From Paenibacillus durus ATCC 35681 (GTDB taxonomy: Bacteria > Bacillota > Bacilli > Paenibacillales > Paenibacillaceae), in NCBI RefSeq assembly GCF_000993825.1, contig NZ_CP011114.1:4030001-4094000 (forward strand): 64,000 nt of DNA. The letters run 5' to 3'. The notes below the pieces were generated by a model. That model made no database searches and had not been told where the DNA came from. It saw nothing but the letters and a program-made list of their open reading frames with translations. The position numbers were made by a program, and so were the translations under genes. The number at the start of each line of letters is the position of its first letter. Positions within the stretch are counted from its first letter, which is position 1. Shown piece by piece: positions 43,346-51,287 of the stretch.

Positions 43346-44572
43346 CTATTTGGCGGAGGATGATTCGCCCGCGCCAATAACTTGCTTGGCGGCTGCGACT
43401 TTTAACGCCTCCGCCTTATCTGTACGCTCCCAAGGCAAACTCAGATCGCTTCTTCCAAAATGTCCGTAGGCCGCCGTCTGTCTGTAGATCGGCTGTCTGA
43501 GATCAAGCGCCTTAATGATGGCTCCCGGTCTCAGGTCGAACGTCGCCTTCACGATTTCCGAGATCCGGTCATCCGGAATAATTCCGGTTCCGAAGCTGTT
43601 CACCGTAACGGAAACCGGACTCGCCACTCCAATCGCATAGGCGAGCTGGATTTCGGCTCTGCGCGCCAGACCGGCCGCCACGATATTCTTGGCTACATAA
43701 CGCGCGGCGTATGCAGCGCTTCTGTCCACCTTCGTCGGGTCCTTCCCGCTGAACGCGCCACCGCCATGCCGGGCGTAGCCGCCGTAGGTATCGACGATGA
43801 TTTTTCTGCCGGTCAGTCCGGCGTCACCGTTCGGCCCGCCCACAACAAAGCGTCCCGTCGGATTGATATAGTATTTGGTGTTCTCGTCCAGCAGCTCCTC
43901 CGGAACCGTCGGCTCCACCACATGCTGAACAATATCCTTCCAGATTTGATCAAGTCCAATTTCAGGGGCATGCTGCGTCGAAACAACGATCGTATCCACC
44001 CGTACCGCACGGTCTCCATCGTATTCCACGGTCACCTGCGTCTTGCCGTCCGGCCGCAGATAGGGCAGCAGTCCGCTCTTTCTTGCCTCCGCCAGCCTTC
44101 TCGCCAGCTGGTGGGCCAGTGAAATCGGCAGCGGGAACAGCTCCGGCGTCTCATCCGTCGCGTAGCCGAACATCAGGCCCTGATCGCCGGCCCCGATTTC
44201 GCCGTCGTTCTCTTCCGCGTTCTCAAGCTGTCTGGTTTCCAGCGCATTGTCCACGCCTCTGGCGATATCGGCGGATTGCTCATCGAGCGAGCTGAGAATA
44301 GCGCAGGTATTGCCGTCGAAGCCAAGAGAGGAATGGTCATAACCGATCCGTACGATCGTCTCCCGGGCAATTGCCGGAATATTGACGGTCGCAGAAGTCG
44401 AAATTTCTCCTGCGATCAGCACCAGGCCCGTAGTCACCGCCACCTCGCAAGCCACCCGGCCGTTTGTGTCCTGCTCCAGAATCGCATCCAAAATCGCATC
44501 CGATATTTGGTCGCAAATTTTATCCGGATGTCCTTCCGTTACAGACTCCGATGTGAACAGATACTTAGTCAT
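43346..44572 (-). CDS. metK: S-adenosylmethionine synthetase
   Basis: Complete SAM synthetase (408 aa). Signature hexapeptide-type motifs are [33 protein letters not shown] and [23 protein letters not shown]. It makes SAM from methionine and ATP in the cytosol. Its position as first gene of an operon with nitrogenase-like genes is unusual; metK is normally alone behind a SAM riboswitch. The leader lacks recognisable S-box features but contains a terminator (44643-44710). The genome may carry another metK elsewhere; this cannot be judged here. Confidence 0.93.
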   Translation of the reverse strand: MTKYLFTSESVTEGHPDKICDQISDAILDAILEQDTNGRVACEVAVTTGLVLIAGEISTSATVNIPAIARETIVRIGYDHSSLGFDGNTCAILSSLDEQSADIARGVDNALETRQLENAEENDGEIGAGDQGLMFGYATDETPELFPLPISLAHQLARRLAEARKSGLLPYLRPDGKTQVTVEYDGDRAVRVDTIVVSTQHAPEIGLDQIWKDIVQHVVEPTVPEELLDENTKYYINPTGRFVVGGPNGDAGLTGRKIIVDTYGGYARHGGGAFSGKDPTKVDRSAAYAARYVAKNIVAAGLARRAEIQLAYAIGVASPVSVTVNSFGTGIIPDDRISEIVKATFDLRPGAIIKALDLRQPIYRQTAAYGHFGRSDLSLPWERTDKAEALKVAAAKQVIGAGESSSAK

Positions 44573-44642
44573 TGCATCTACCCCGTTTCATTGTGATATT
44601 ATTCACTTCTGTAGACGACAAGGATGTCTATGCCTCCGGATT

Positions 44643-44710
44643 AAAACAAGAAAGGCCCTGAAAATTACAGCAACTATACGCATAAGTGCAGTGCTGTTCT
44701 TTCAGAGCCT
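44643..44710 (-). promoter_or_regulatory. Leader terminator/attenuator of the metK-nitrogenase-like operon
   Basis: On the minus strand AGGCTCTGAAA (44700-44710) pairs with TTTCAGGGCCT (44653-44663), with an inner ACAGCA/TGCTGT stem, then a T-rich tract TTTCTTGTTTT. It lies between the promoter and metK, 71 bp before the start, so it must be read through for operon expression. Upstream short hairpins (AACTT/AAGTT, CCGGATAACCGG) could form a sensing part. No SAM-I, SAM-II or SAM-III consensus is recognised. Confidence 0.65.
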
Positions 44711-44762
44711 CCGGTTATCCGGTCAACTTTTATCCAACTAAGTTTATAGGATTAATAAACAT

Positions 44763-44792
44763 ATTTTACGATTGCCAGGCAAAGTTTGTCAA
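44763..44792 (-). promoter_or_regulatory. Sigma-A promoter of the metK-nitrogenase-like operon
   Basis: TTGACA (44787-44792), 18-bp spacer, TAAAAT (44763-44768) on the minus strand. Expected transcript leader of about 185 nt before metK. Confidence 0.7.
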
Positions 44793-44810
44793 TAGAATAA
44801 TTCGTGTTCC

Positions 44811-46145
44811 CTATTTCATTTTGAGACTGTCCGGCTCTTTGAAAGCCTGCACCTTTCCTTTGCTCTGCACAATAATCATTCCGTCCACGGAGAGGCTAGG
44901 ACCAAATACATTGCCGCCCGTCTTCAACTGCACAACCGGCATGGCCGTGCGGAGATGCATCGCGATCAGCCTGCCGTCGGTCTGAATAATATATATGCCA
45001 TGACCGATCAGATCAAAGCGGGCAATGTCGTTTCGGAGCCCTCCGTAATATACCGTCGATTTATCGGTGGTTTTAACGCCGTACAACCCGGAATTATTCG
45101 TAAAAAGAATCCGCTCATCATAGGGTCCGGCCGCATACCTCAAGTCCTTGAAACCGACGCTCTCAACGGAATACGTATCTCTGGTCGCCTTGGCGGGATC
45201 GGCATCCGCCGGATAGCTGTATAATTTGTTTCCGGCGTTCAGATAAACCCTGTTGCCGCTATACCAGGCGGGGAAGTCCCCTGCCCCAGGCCCTTGATCC
45301 TTAAGGTTCATATTCTGCGGATTATAGATCACCGTCTTGAGCACTTTACCGGTCTTGCCGTCCAGAATATCGAGCGTGGTCAAGTCCACCGCCTCCACCA
45401 AAGTGCCTTCTCTTTGGGAAATGACCGTCCCGTCTTTGACCACGGCGGGAAGATCATGGTTACCCTCCTTCCACAACTGCTTGCCCGTCACCGCATCATA
45501 AGCATGCAAAATATCGTATGTATAGGCTCCGGACACCGAATTTTGGCCCAGTACCAGGCCGCCATCCGCTACAATCGGCTGGATGAAGCCATTTTCTTCA
45601 TGGACACGCCACAGCAGCTTTCCGTCCTTTAAATCATAAGCCTGAATATCTCCGTTGTTCACCAGCAACCGTTCCCCGTCCGCCACAAGCTGCACGGCGC
45701 CCTGGCTGGCCGCTTGGGAACCCCACACCTTTTTGCCGTTCGAGGCATTGACCGCATATACCGCTCCCGTCTTCGATGCCGCATACAGCACGCCACTCCG
45801 GTAGAGCAGCGGAGCCTGAAGTCCTGAGCCGAATTTCCATGCCCGCGCTCCGGTCTGCACATTGAGGGCCGCCAGTTGTCCGGATTGAATAATAAACACC
45901 TTTCCCCCGCCGGCCGCCACAACGCCCTTGCCCATGGCATAATCGTCGGATACCGTATCCATTGCCGTCGTCCACTGCGCCTTGATTTCTTTCGCCGGGA
46001 TGGATGCCGAGGACGTATCATAATTATTTCCCACGTACGAGGTACGCGGATCGCTTTGAGCCGACACTGCCGTACCGGCTGCGGCCAGCAGGCATAGAGA
46101 TACCACGGCCGCTGATAGGCGGATTTTCCATGTAAAAGTTTCCAT
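44811..46145 (-). CDS. Exported PQQ-like beta-propeller repeat protein
   Basis: Secreted protein of 444 aa with a signal peptide (IRLSAAVVSLCLLAAAGTAVSA). The rest is a beta-propeller of PQQ/Trp-docking type repeats: GKVFIIQSGQLAALNVQTGARAW, GVLYAASKTGAVYAVNASNGKKVW, GDIQAYDLKDGKLLW, DILHAYDAVTGKQLW, VDLTTLDILDGKTGKVL and further blades. No catalytic site is visible; such propellers often bind partner proteins or the cell wall. Its stop lies just upstream of the metK operon promoter, so it is a separate unit. Confidence 0.82.
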   Translation of the reverse strand: METFTWKIRLSAAVVSLCLLAAAGTAVSAQSDPRTSYVGNNYDTSSASIPAKEIKAQWTTAMDTVSDDYAMGKGVVAAGGGKVFIIQSGQLAALNVQTGARAWKFGSGLQAPLLYRSGVLYAASKTGAVYAVNASNGKKVWGSQAASQGAVQLVADGERLLVNNGDIQAYDLKDGKLLWRVHEENGFIQPIVADGGLVLGQNSVSGAYTYDILHAYDAVTGKQLWKEGNHDLPAVVKDGTVISQREGTLVEAVDLTTLDILDGKTGKVLKTVIYNPQNMNLKDQGPGAGDFPAWYSGNRVYLNAGNKLYSYPADADPAKATRDTYSVESVGFKDLRYAAGPYDERILFTNNSGLYGVKTTDKSTVYYGGLRNDIARFDLIGHGIYIIQTDGRLIAMHLRTAMPVVQLKTGGNVFGPSLSVDGMIIVQSKGKVQAFKEPDSLKMK

Positions 46146-46211
46146 TACTTAGTTCCCTCCCAATCGTTTCATTAATGTTTGCCTGATATCGGTTAATCCT
46201 CTCCGCTAAAA

Positions 46212-46397
46212 TCAGTCAGTCAAGCCCGTCATCCCAAAAGCCGTCCAGCGCCCATACACTTGCGGTGGACCTCCAGCCAGGTCGCCAGACAGGAACAGCA
46301 GATCCCAGTAAGGATGATAGGTGAATGAAGCTACAGCCCGATCCGTGTAGGCCCGGAAGACGCTGAATTTCATGGACTGGAACGGGAATGCCGCCAA
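46212..46397 (-). pseudogene. Remnant of a phosphotransferase C-terminus (tentative)
   Basis: A short frame whose reading YHPYWDLLFLSGDLAGGPPQ and the following VYGRWTAFGMTGL look like the tail of an aminoglycoside/choline kinase-type phosphotransferase. A piece in another frame just upstream (FTLKWIAGLGG) suggests frame loss. No start, catalytic loop or full domain is present. The remainder of the 485-bp gap 46146-46630 shows no gene. Confidence 0.3.
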
Positions 46398-46630
46398 GTC
46401 CGGCGATCCATTTCAGCGTAAATAAAAAAGGAAAACGGCCTTTCAATGCTTAAAGACCTGAGTTCCAGGATCAACCGCATTCAGGCCGCTAAATCTTAAT
46501 ACCGTTAACACTTCACTTCGTTAGTAGCACACAAAAATACCACTACCCGCTGCGCATCCGGCGATACGAGGGTGAGCGCGGATTCCCGCGCCCGATAAGC
46601 GGCATGAGCGTCACGAATAATATGCAATCG

Positions 46631-47494
46631 TTAGCCAAGCCGGTTCTCCAGCGTACCCAGTCCTTCAATCGTAACCGCAAGCTCATCGCCGGCCCGAAGC
46701 CATACCCGCTTTTCCTCGGGATATCCAAGAATGACGCCTTCCGGCGTGCCTGTAAAGATCAGGTCTCCCGGTTCAAGTGTTATGTATGCCGAAATATAAC
46801 TGACCAGCTCCGCGCAGTCAAAGATCATATCCCGCGTATTCGCCGACTGCCGCAGTTCCCCGTTGACCCGGCACTCGATGTTCAGGCTTCCGGGATCGAC
46901 TTCATCGGTGGTAACGACGCAGGGGCCGACCGGGGCAAAGCCGTCCAGCGATTTGCCGACCAGCCACTGGCTTGTGCGGAACTGCAAATCTCTTGCCGAC
47001 AAATCGTTGCCGACCGTATATCCGAATACGCAGGAAAGAGCCTCCTCCTTCGTCACCCCGGACGTCCGCTTTCCGATGACCAGCACAAGCTCCGCTTCGT
47101 AATCAATCTGGACCGGGCCATCCGGCAGGGCGATCGTCTCACGGTGAGCGGCCAGACTGTTGTTAAATTTGCTGAACAGCACCGGAACAGAAGGCGCCGC
47201 AAGCCCCGATTCAGCCGCATGGCTTCTGTAATTCAGTCCTACGCAGATGATTTTCTGCGGGCGCGTGACGCAGGGTGCATACCGAATCTCCTCTTCCTCC
47301 ACCCGCTGCGGATCACCGGCCAGCAGCTCTTGAAGCCGGGGAATGGCCGCCGCGCTGTCCCGAATGACTTCTTCCATAGAAAAAGAAAGCTCCAGCCCGC
47401 TGCGCCGGGCCGTTAATTCCACATCCATAATTCCTTCTGCGGTCTTCACTCCAAGTCTTGCCTGTCCGTCCTTCATAAATTGGAGCAGCTTCAT
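46631..47494 (-). CDS. Fumarylacetoacetate hydrolase-family protein
   Basis: FAH-family enzyme of 287 aa. The metal-binding acidic residues lie in VQIDYEAELVLVIGKR and NDLSARDLQ. Other conserved parts are CVGLNYRSHAAESG, KSLDGFAPVGPCVVT and GDLIFTGTPEGVILG. Relatives hydrolyse or decarboxylate acylpyruvates or oxaloacetate; the substrate here is not fixed by context. The protein starts MKLLQFMKDGQARLGVK, the usual family start, with GAGGAAGGA upstream. The HAD phosphatase gene lies 40 bp upstream on the same strand, so the two may be co-transcribed. Confidence 0.85.
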   Translation of the reverse strand: MKLLQFMKDGQARLGVKTAEGIMDVELTARRSGLELSFSMEEVIRDSAAAIPRLQELLAGDPQRVEEEEIRYAPCVTRPQKIICVGLNYRSHAAESGLAAPSVPVLFSKFNNSLAAHRETIALPDGPVQIDYEAELVLVIGKRTSGVTKEEALSCVFGYTVGNDLSARDLQFRTSQWLVGKSLDGFAPVGPCVVTTDEVDPGSLNIECRVNGELRQSANTRDMIFDCAELVSYISAYITLEPGDLIFTGTPEGVILGYPEEKRVWLRAGDELAVTIEGLGTLENRLG

Positions 47495-47534
47495 TGTCCT
47501 TCCTCCTCGCTTTTGCCCGGAACCAGTGCCCCGG

Positions 47535-48308
47535 TTAAATCAAACCCGCTTTCACCAGGCCGTTATAGATGCCGCCTTCGTCCACATGGCTGGTTACGTA
47601 ATCCGCATAGGGAATCAGCTCTTCATGCGCGTTCCCCATGGCAATGCCCATACCGACCAGCTCCAGCATCTCCTTATCGTTCAAGCCGTCGCCGAATGCG
47701 ACCGACTCCTCGGTGCTTATGCCAAGCATGTCCAGCATGGCTTCGATACCCTTGGCCTTGGAGCTTCCTGGCGGCAGCACATCCATGGCAAGCGGATGCC
47801 AGCGGATCAGCCGAAGCTGGGACAGCAGTTCTTCGTACAGCGCTTCCTCATGGCTCTCACAGTGGAGGAACATCTGATAAATCTCGTTGTTTTTCCAGAA
47901 TTCAGGGTCATGTCCCGGCTGATCTACCTTAAGCGTATTGACGGACTCGGTTACGAACGGATGGTTCTCGCTGTCCGCAAAATAGGTATGTTCGCCTTCG
48001 AACACCAGCGCATGCCGATGCCGGGCCGCCAGCGTAATCAGCGCCTGAATCGTCTCCTTGGACAAAGGCCGCTTGTACAGCGTCTTCCCTTTATACACGA
48101 CATAAGCTCCGTTCAGGCATACATAAGAGTCGATGCCCAGCGCTTCCGCCAAAGGCTTGATAAAATAAGGCGCACGCCCCGTGGCGATTACCGGTTCCAC
48201 ACCATTATTCTTTAGCTCGGAAACCGCTTTAAGCGTATCCTGCGGAATCTCCTTCTCCTCATTGACCAATGTTCCGTCGATATCAAAAAACACAATTTTA
48301 TAAGCCAT
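47535..48308 (-). CDS. Cof-type HAD-IIB phosphatase
   Basis: HAD-superfamily phosphatase of the Cof/IIB type (257 aa). Motif I is FFDIDGTLVNEE, motif II the Thr of VIATGRAPYF, motif III the Lys in SSKAKGIEAML, and motif IV GDGLNDKEML. The cap domain (about residues 85-185) is of the C2B type. These enzymes dephosphorylate sugar phosphates, pyridoxal phosphate or flavin nucleotides; specificity is unknown. It precedes the FAH-family gene on the same strand. Confidence 0.87.
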   Translation of the reverse strand: MAYKIVFFDIDGTLVNEEKEIPQDTLKAVSELKNNGVEPVIATGRAPYFIKPLAEALGIDSYVCLNGAYVVYKGKTLYKRPLSKETIQALITLAARHRHALVFEGEHTYFADSENHPFVTESVNTLKVDQPGHDPEFWKNNEIYQMFLHCESHEEALYEELLSQLRLIRWHPLAMDVLPPGSSKAKGIEAMLDMLGISTEESVAFGDGLNDKEMLELVGMGIAMGNAHEELIPYADYVTSHVDEGGIYNGLVKAGLI

Positions 48309-48486
48309 TCTTCCTGCTCCTATCCCTTCGCCGAGCGGGAAATGCCGGCGGTTTCTTATTCCTCTCGCAATCCCTAACTTACCATGATTTATTTCCCAAG
48401 GGCAAGAAATTGAAGGCGTTTCATCTGGAAACTGTTATAATAATCACAACCAATCAAGTTCACAGACCGCAAAAGGAGCCATCTTT

Positions 48487-49584
48487 ATGACAATTCAAAA
48501 TAATGCAGCGGCACTTCCCGGCAGCTTCGAATTTGGTGTGTATACCTTGGGAGATATCGTCCCGGACCCCGTAACAGGACAGGCCGTTAGCCAGCAGCGC
48601 CGTCTCCAGAATATTGTAGCCGCCGCCAAGCTGGCCGATGAGGCCGGACTTGACGTATTCGGCGTGGGAGAGCATCACCGGCTGGATTTTGCCGTTTCCT
48701 CGGTTCCCGTCGTGCTTGCGGCCATTTCCCAGGTGACGAGCCGGATCAAGCTGGCCAGCACAACGATGGTGCTTGGCACTATCGACCCCGTTAGGCTGTT
48801 CGAGGATTTCGCCACGCTGGACCTTCTGTCGGAAGGACGTGCGGAAATCATGGCCGGACGCGGCGCATTCACGGAATCCTTCCCTCTATTCGGCTACGAC
48901 CTGAATGACTACCAGCAGCTGTTCGCCGAGAATCTCGCTCTCCTGCAGCAGCTTGGCGAGCATGAGACCGTGAACTGGCAGGGCTCGTACCGTCCGCCGC
49001 TCAAGGATGCCGAGATTTCTCCCCGTCCCCTGCAGCCAAGGCTCCCGCTCTGGATCGGCGTAGGCGGCACTCCGGCGAGTGCGGAAAGAGCTGGAAGACT
49101 TGGAACCGGTATGGCGATCGCCATCCTCTCCGGCCGCCCGGAAAGGTTCAGGCATCTGGCGGAACTGTACCGGCAAACCGCCGCCGAAGCCGGACGCTCG
49201 CCGGAGAGCCTCAAGATTGCCGTCACCAGTCACGGGTATATCGCCAAGTCCTCCAAGCAGGCGCTTGATGATTTCTACCCTTACTATTTGAATTATCTTA
49301 ACGGCATCATGGCCCGGCCGGGTACTGAATTCCGGTTCACGCGCGAAGACTTCGAAGGCTACACTCAGCCTGGCGAAGCGCTGGCCGTCGGCAGTCCGCA
49401 GCAGATCATTGAGAAAATTCTGTACCAGCATGAGCTGTTCGGACATACCCGCTTCATGGCCCAGATGGATGTCGGCGGCATGCCTTTCTCCAAGGTCGCT
49501 TCAGCCATCGAGCTGCTTGCGGCGGAAGTTGCGCCGGTCGTTCGCCGGGAAATTGCCCGCAAGAAGAGTTCTTCCCTGTCTTAA
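48487..49584 (+). CDS. LLM-class flavin-dependent oxidoreductase
   Basis: Luciferase-like monooxygenase family protein of 365 aa with the TIM-barrel pattern: EFGVYTLGDIVPDP, ADEAGLDVFGVGEHHRLDF, IKLASTTMVLGTIDPVRLFEDFA, AEIMAGRGAFTESFPLFG, LPLWIGVGGTPASAERAG and ALAVGSPQQIIEKIL. It probably uses reduced FMN; the substrate is unknown. AAAAGGAG precedes the ATG at 48487. The amidase gene follows 25 bp later, close enough for co-transcription, though the functions do not obviously belong together. Confidence 0.87.
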   Translation: MTIQNNAAALPGSFEFGVYTLGDIVPDPVTGQAVSQQRRLQNIVAAAKLADEAGLDVFGVGEHHRLDFAVSSVPVVLAAISQVTSRIKLASTTMVLGTIDPVRLFEDFATLDLLSEGRAEIMAGRGAFTESFPLFGYDLNDYQQLFAENLALLQQLGEHETVNWQGSYRPPLKDAEISPRPLQPRLPLWIGVGGTPASAERAGRLGTGMAIAILSGRPERFRHLAELYRQTAAEAGRSPESLKIAVTSHGYIAKSSKQALDDFYPYYLNYLNGIMARPGTEFRFTREDFEGYTQPGEALAVGSPQQIIEKILYQHELFGHTRFMAQMDVGGMPFSKVASAIELLAAEVAPVVRREIARKKSSSLS

Positions 49585-49609
49585 AATTCAACATAAAGCG
49601 AGGCTAAAG

Positions 49610-50815
49610 ATGAATAAACAAATCTATCATTTTCTTAGGCCAAATGCGGTCAAGCAGTTGGCCCGACCTGGCCGTCCAGCGCTGTTCAAGCGAATGGCCG
49701 CAGCGGCGGCGATAACCCTTCTTAGTCTTATGCTTACTTCACATACTGCACAGGCGGACAGCTATACCGCCAAGGTATACGCAACTTCGCTTAATGTGCG
49801 CAGCGAGCCAGCGGGCGGCGCGGCGGTCACGGGGGCGGTCAAAGGAGGGGCGCTTGTTACCGTCACGGACGAGCAGCATGGCTGGCTCAAGATTCGGACC
49901 GGAAATACAACCGGGTGGGTAGCGGGTTATTATCTCAAAAAGGCTGGTGGGACAGCCGCTTCAAGCCAAGCAACCGTTACTGCGGTGAAGAAGAGTGCTG
50001 CCCCACGCTCTTCCACGGCAATCGTTACGGCAGGCTCGCTGCGTATCCGCAGCGGACCCGGCACCGGCTATGACGTTATCGGTTCGCTGGCGGCCCGCGA
50101 CGCCGTTACCGTCCTCTCCCGCAGGTCCGGGTGGCTGAACATACGGACCGAGGGCGGCGCCATCGGCTGGGTAGCGGAGCCGTATGTGACCGCCGGAGCA
50201 TCGGCCGCCCCCGCTGCCGGCATAAGACGGACAAGCAGCAGCGCCGCCGCCAGCAGACCCGCGTCAGCAAGTCTTCGCGGCAAGCGGATTGTCGTCGATC
50301 CCGGCCATGGCGGAGACGATCCGGGGATGATCGGCACAACCTACGGCACGATGGAAAAAGACCTGAATCTGCAGACGGCGCTGTACCTGCACGATGATTT
50401 GGAAGCCGCAGGCGCACGGGTGACCATGACGCGGACACGGGACGATGAGCGGCCTTCGCTGTCTGCCCGGTCAGAGCTTGCCCAGTCGGTTTCTGCGGAC
50501 GCTTTTATCAGCATTCATTTCAATTCCTCACCGAAAAAAATATCGGGGACGCTGACATTTTTTTATTCGGAGTCCGATGACCTGAAGCTGGCCCGCGCCA
50601 TTGAGAACCGACTTGGCGAGGGCATCGCCCTAAAAAGCAACGGGGTGTCCTTCGGCGATTACCATATTCTGAGAACCAATGAAACGCCGGCGGCTTTGGT
50701 CGAACTAGGGTTTCTGACCAACCCAGACGACGAGTCCATCGTCCGCAGAGCTTCGTACCAGAGGAAAGCGGCTCAGGCAATCGCGGAGGGCATCGCCGAT
50801 TATTTGTCCCAATAG
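49610..50815 (+). CDS. N-acetylmuramoyl-L-alanine amidase with two SH3 domains
   Basis: Secreted cell-wall hydrolase of 401 aa. A signal region (FKRMAAAAAITLLSLMLTSHTAQA, residues 26-49) is followed by two SH3 domains (about 52-108, ATSLNVRSEPAGGAAV; and 127-185, AGSLRIRSGPGTGYDV), a Ser/Ala linker and an Amidase_3 domain. The domain's zinc ligands are in VVDPGHGGDDPG (His), TMEKDLNLQ (Glu) and AFISIHFNSS (His), and the catalytic Glu is in ALVELGFLTNPDDE. It cuts the bond between muramic acid and the stem peptide. Start: MNKQIYHF at 49610; the frame extends back into the LLM gene. Confidence 0.9.
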   Translation: MNKQIYHFLRPNAVKQLARPGRPALFKRMAAAAAITLLSLMLTSHTAQADSYTAKVYATSLNVRSEPAGGAAVTGAVKGGALVTVTDEQHGWLKIRTGNTTGWVAGYYLKKAGGTAASSQATVTAVKKSAAPRSSTAIVTAGSLRIRSGPGTGYDVIGSLAARDAVTVLSRRSGWLNIRTEGGAIGWVAEPYVTAGASAAPAAGIRRTSSSAAASRPASASLRGKRIVVDPGHGGDDPGMIGTTYGTMEKDLNLQTALYLHDDLEAAGARVTMTRTRDDERPSLSARSELAQSVSADAFISIHFNSSPKKISGTLTFFYSESDDLKLARAIENRLGEGIALKSNGVSFGDYHILRTNETPAALVELGFLTNPDDESIVRRASYQRKAAQAIAEGIADYLSQ

Positions 50816-50898
50816 GCTTTTTTTCATCCATCCATAGAAAACAATCGAAAAATCTATTGACTAAATTTATAAGATCGATTAAAGTTGCTTTATCGCCT

Positions 50899-50930
50899 AA
50901 AAGCGCAAAAGCATAAAAGCTTAAAAGCGC
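50899..50930. repeat. Four phased 8-bp repeats AAAAGCNN
   Basis: AAAAGCGC, AAAAGCAT, AAAAGCTT, AAAAGCGC in direct succession, 44 bp before the start of the small DAHP-synthase-like domain gene. Confidence 0.85.
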
Positions 50931-50973
50931 CAAAGAAAGATTTTATCAAATCCGGGAAAGGGAGGTTTCAGTG

Positions 50974-51177
50974 ATGATGATCGTTGCATCCAGCCAACAG
51001 GAAGAACTTCAGGCCATTATTAGCATTCTTGAAAGTGAGGGTCTGAAGGTCTATACGCAGCCTGAAACCCACCGGACGCTTATCGGCATGGTCGGCAGCA
51101 TCAAGCCCCGCCTGGCTGATCTGCTGCATCAGATGAAGGGCGTAGAGAACGTCATCGCCAACAGCTTCGCCAACTAG
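50974..51177 (+). CDS. Free-standing DAHP-synthase ferredoxin-like (FL) regulatory domain
   Basis: A 67-aa protein that matches the N-terminal ferredoxin-like regulatory domain of AroF-type DAHP synthases: MMIVASSQQEELQAIISILE, then LKVYTQPETHRTLIGMVGS, then LLHQMKGVENVIAN. In those enzymes the domain is fused to the barrel and gives feedback control. Here it is alone, and the window's DAHP synthase (35081) has a chorismate mutase domain in that place. GGGAGG lies upstream; a GTG at 50971 or ATGs at 50974 and 50977 could start it. A strong terminator follows, so this is a real one-gene unit. Function unknown. Confidence 0.7.
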   Translation: MMIVASSQQEELQAIISILESEGLKVYTQPETHRTLIGMVGSIKPRLADLLHQMKGVENVIANSFAN

Positions 51178-51198
51178 ACCCATACATCACATAAAATA

Positions 51199-51232
51199 AC
51201 CCCGCTTCAAGACGCTCGTCTTGAAACGGGGT
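51199..51232. terminator. Strong terminator between the FL-domain gene and namA
   Basis: ACCCCGCTTCAAGAC pairs with GTCTTGAAACGGGGT, followed by T4 on the plus strand. Confidence 0.85.
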
Positions 51233-51287
51233 TTTCGGTTTATTACCCGGGTTTATTACCGGCTTAACGGAAGCAGCGCAGCCGCTC

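Noticed and set aside
44573..44760. SAM-I (S-box) riboswitch before metK
   Set aside because: The conserved S-box core sequences are not present; only a terminator and small hairpins can be seen.
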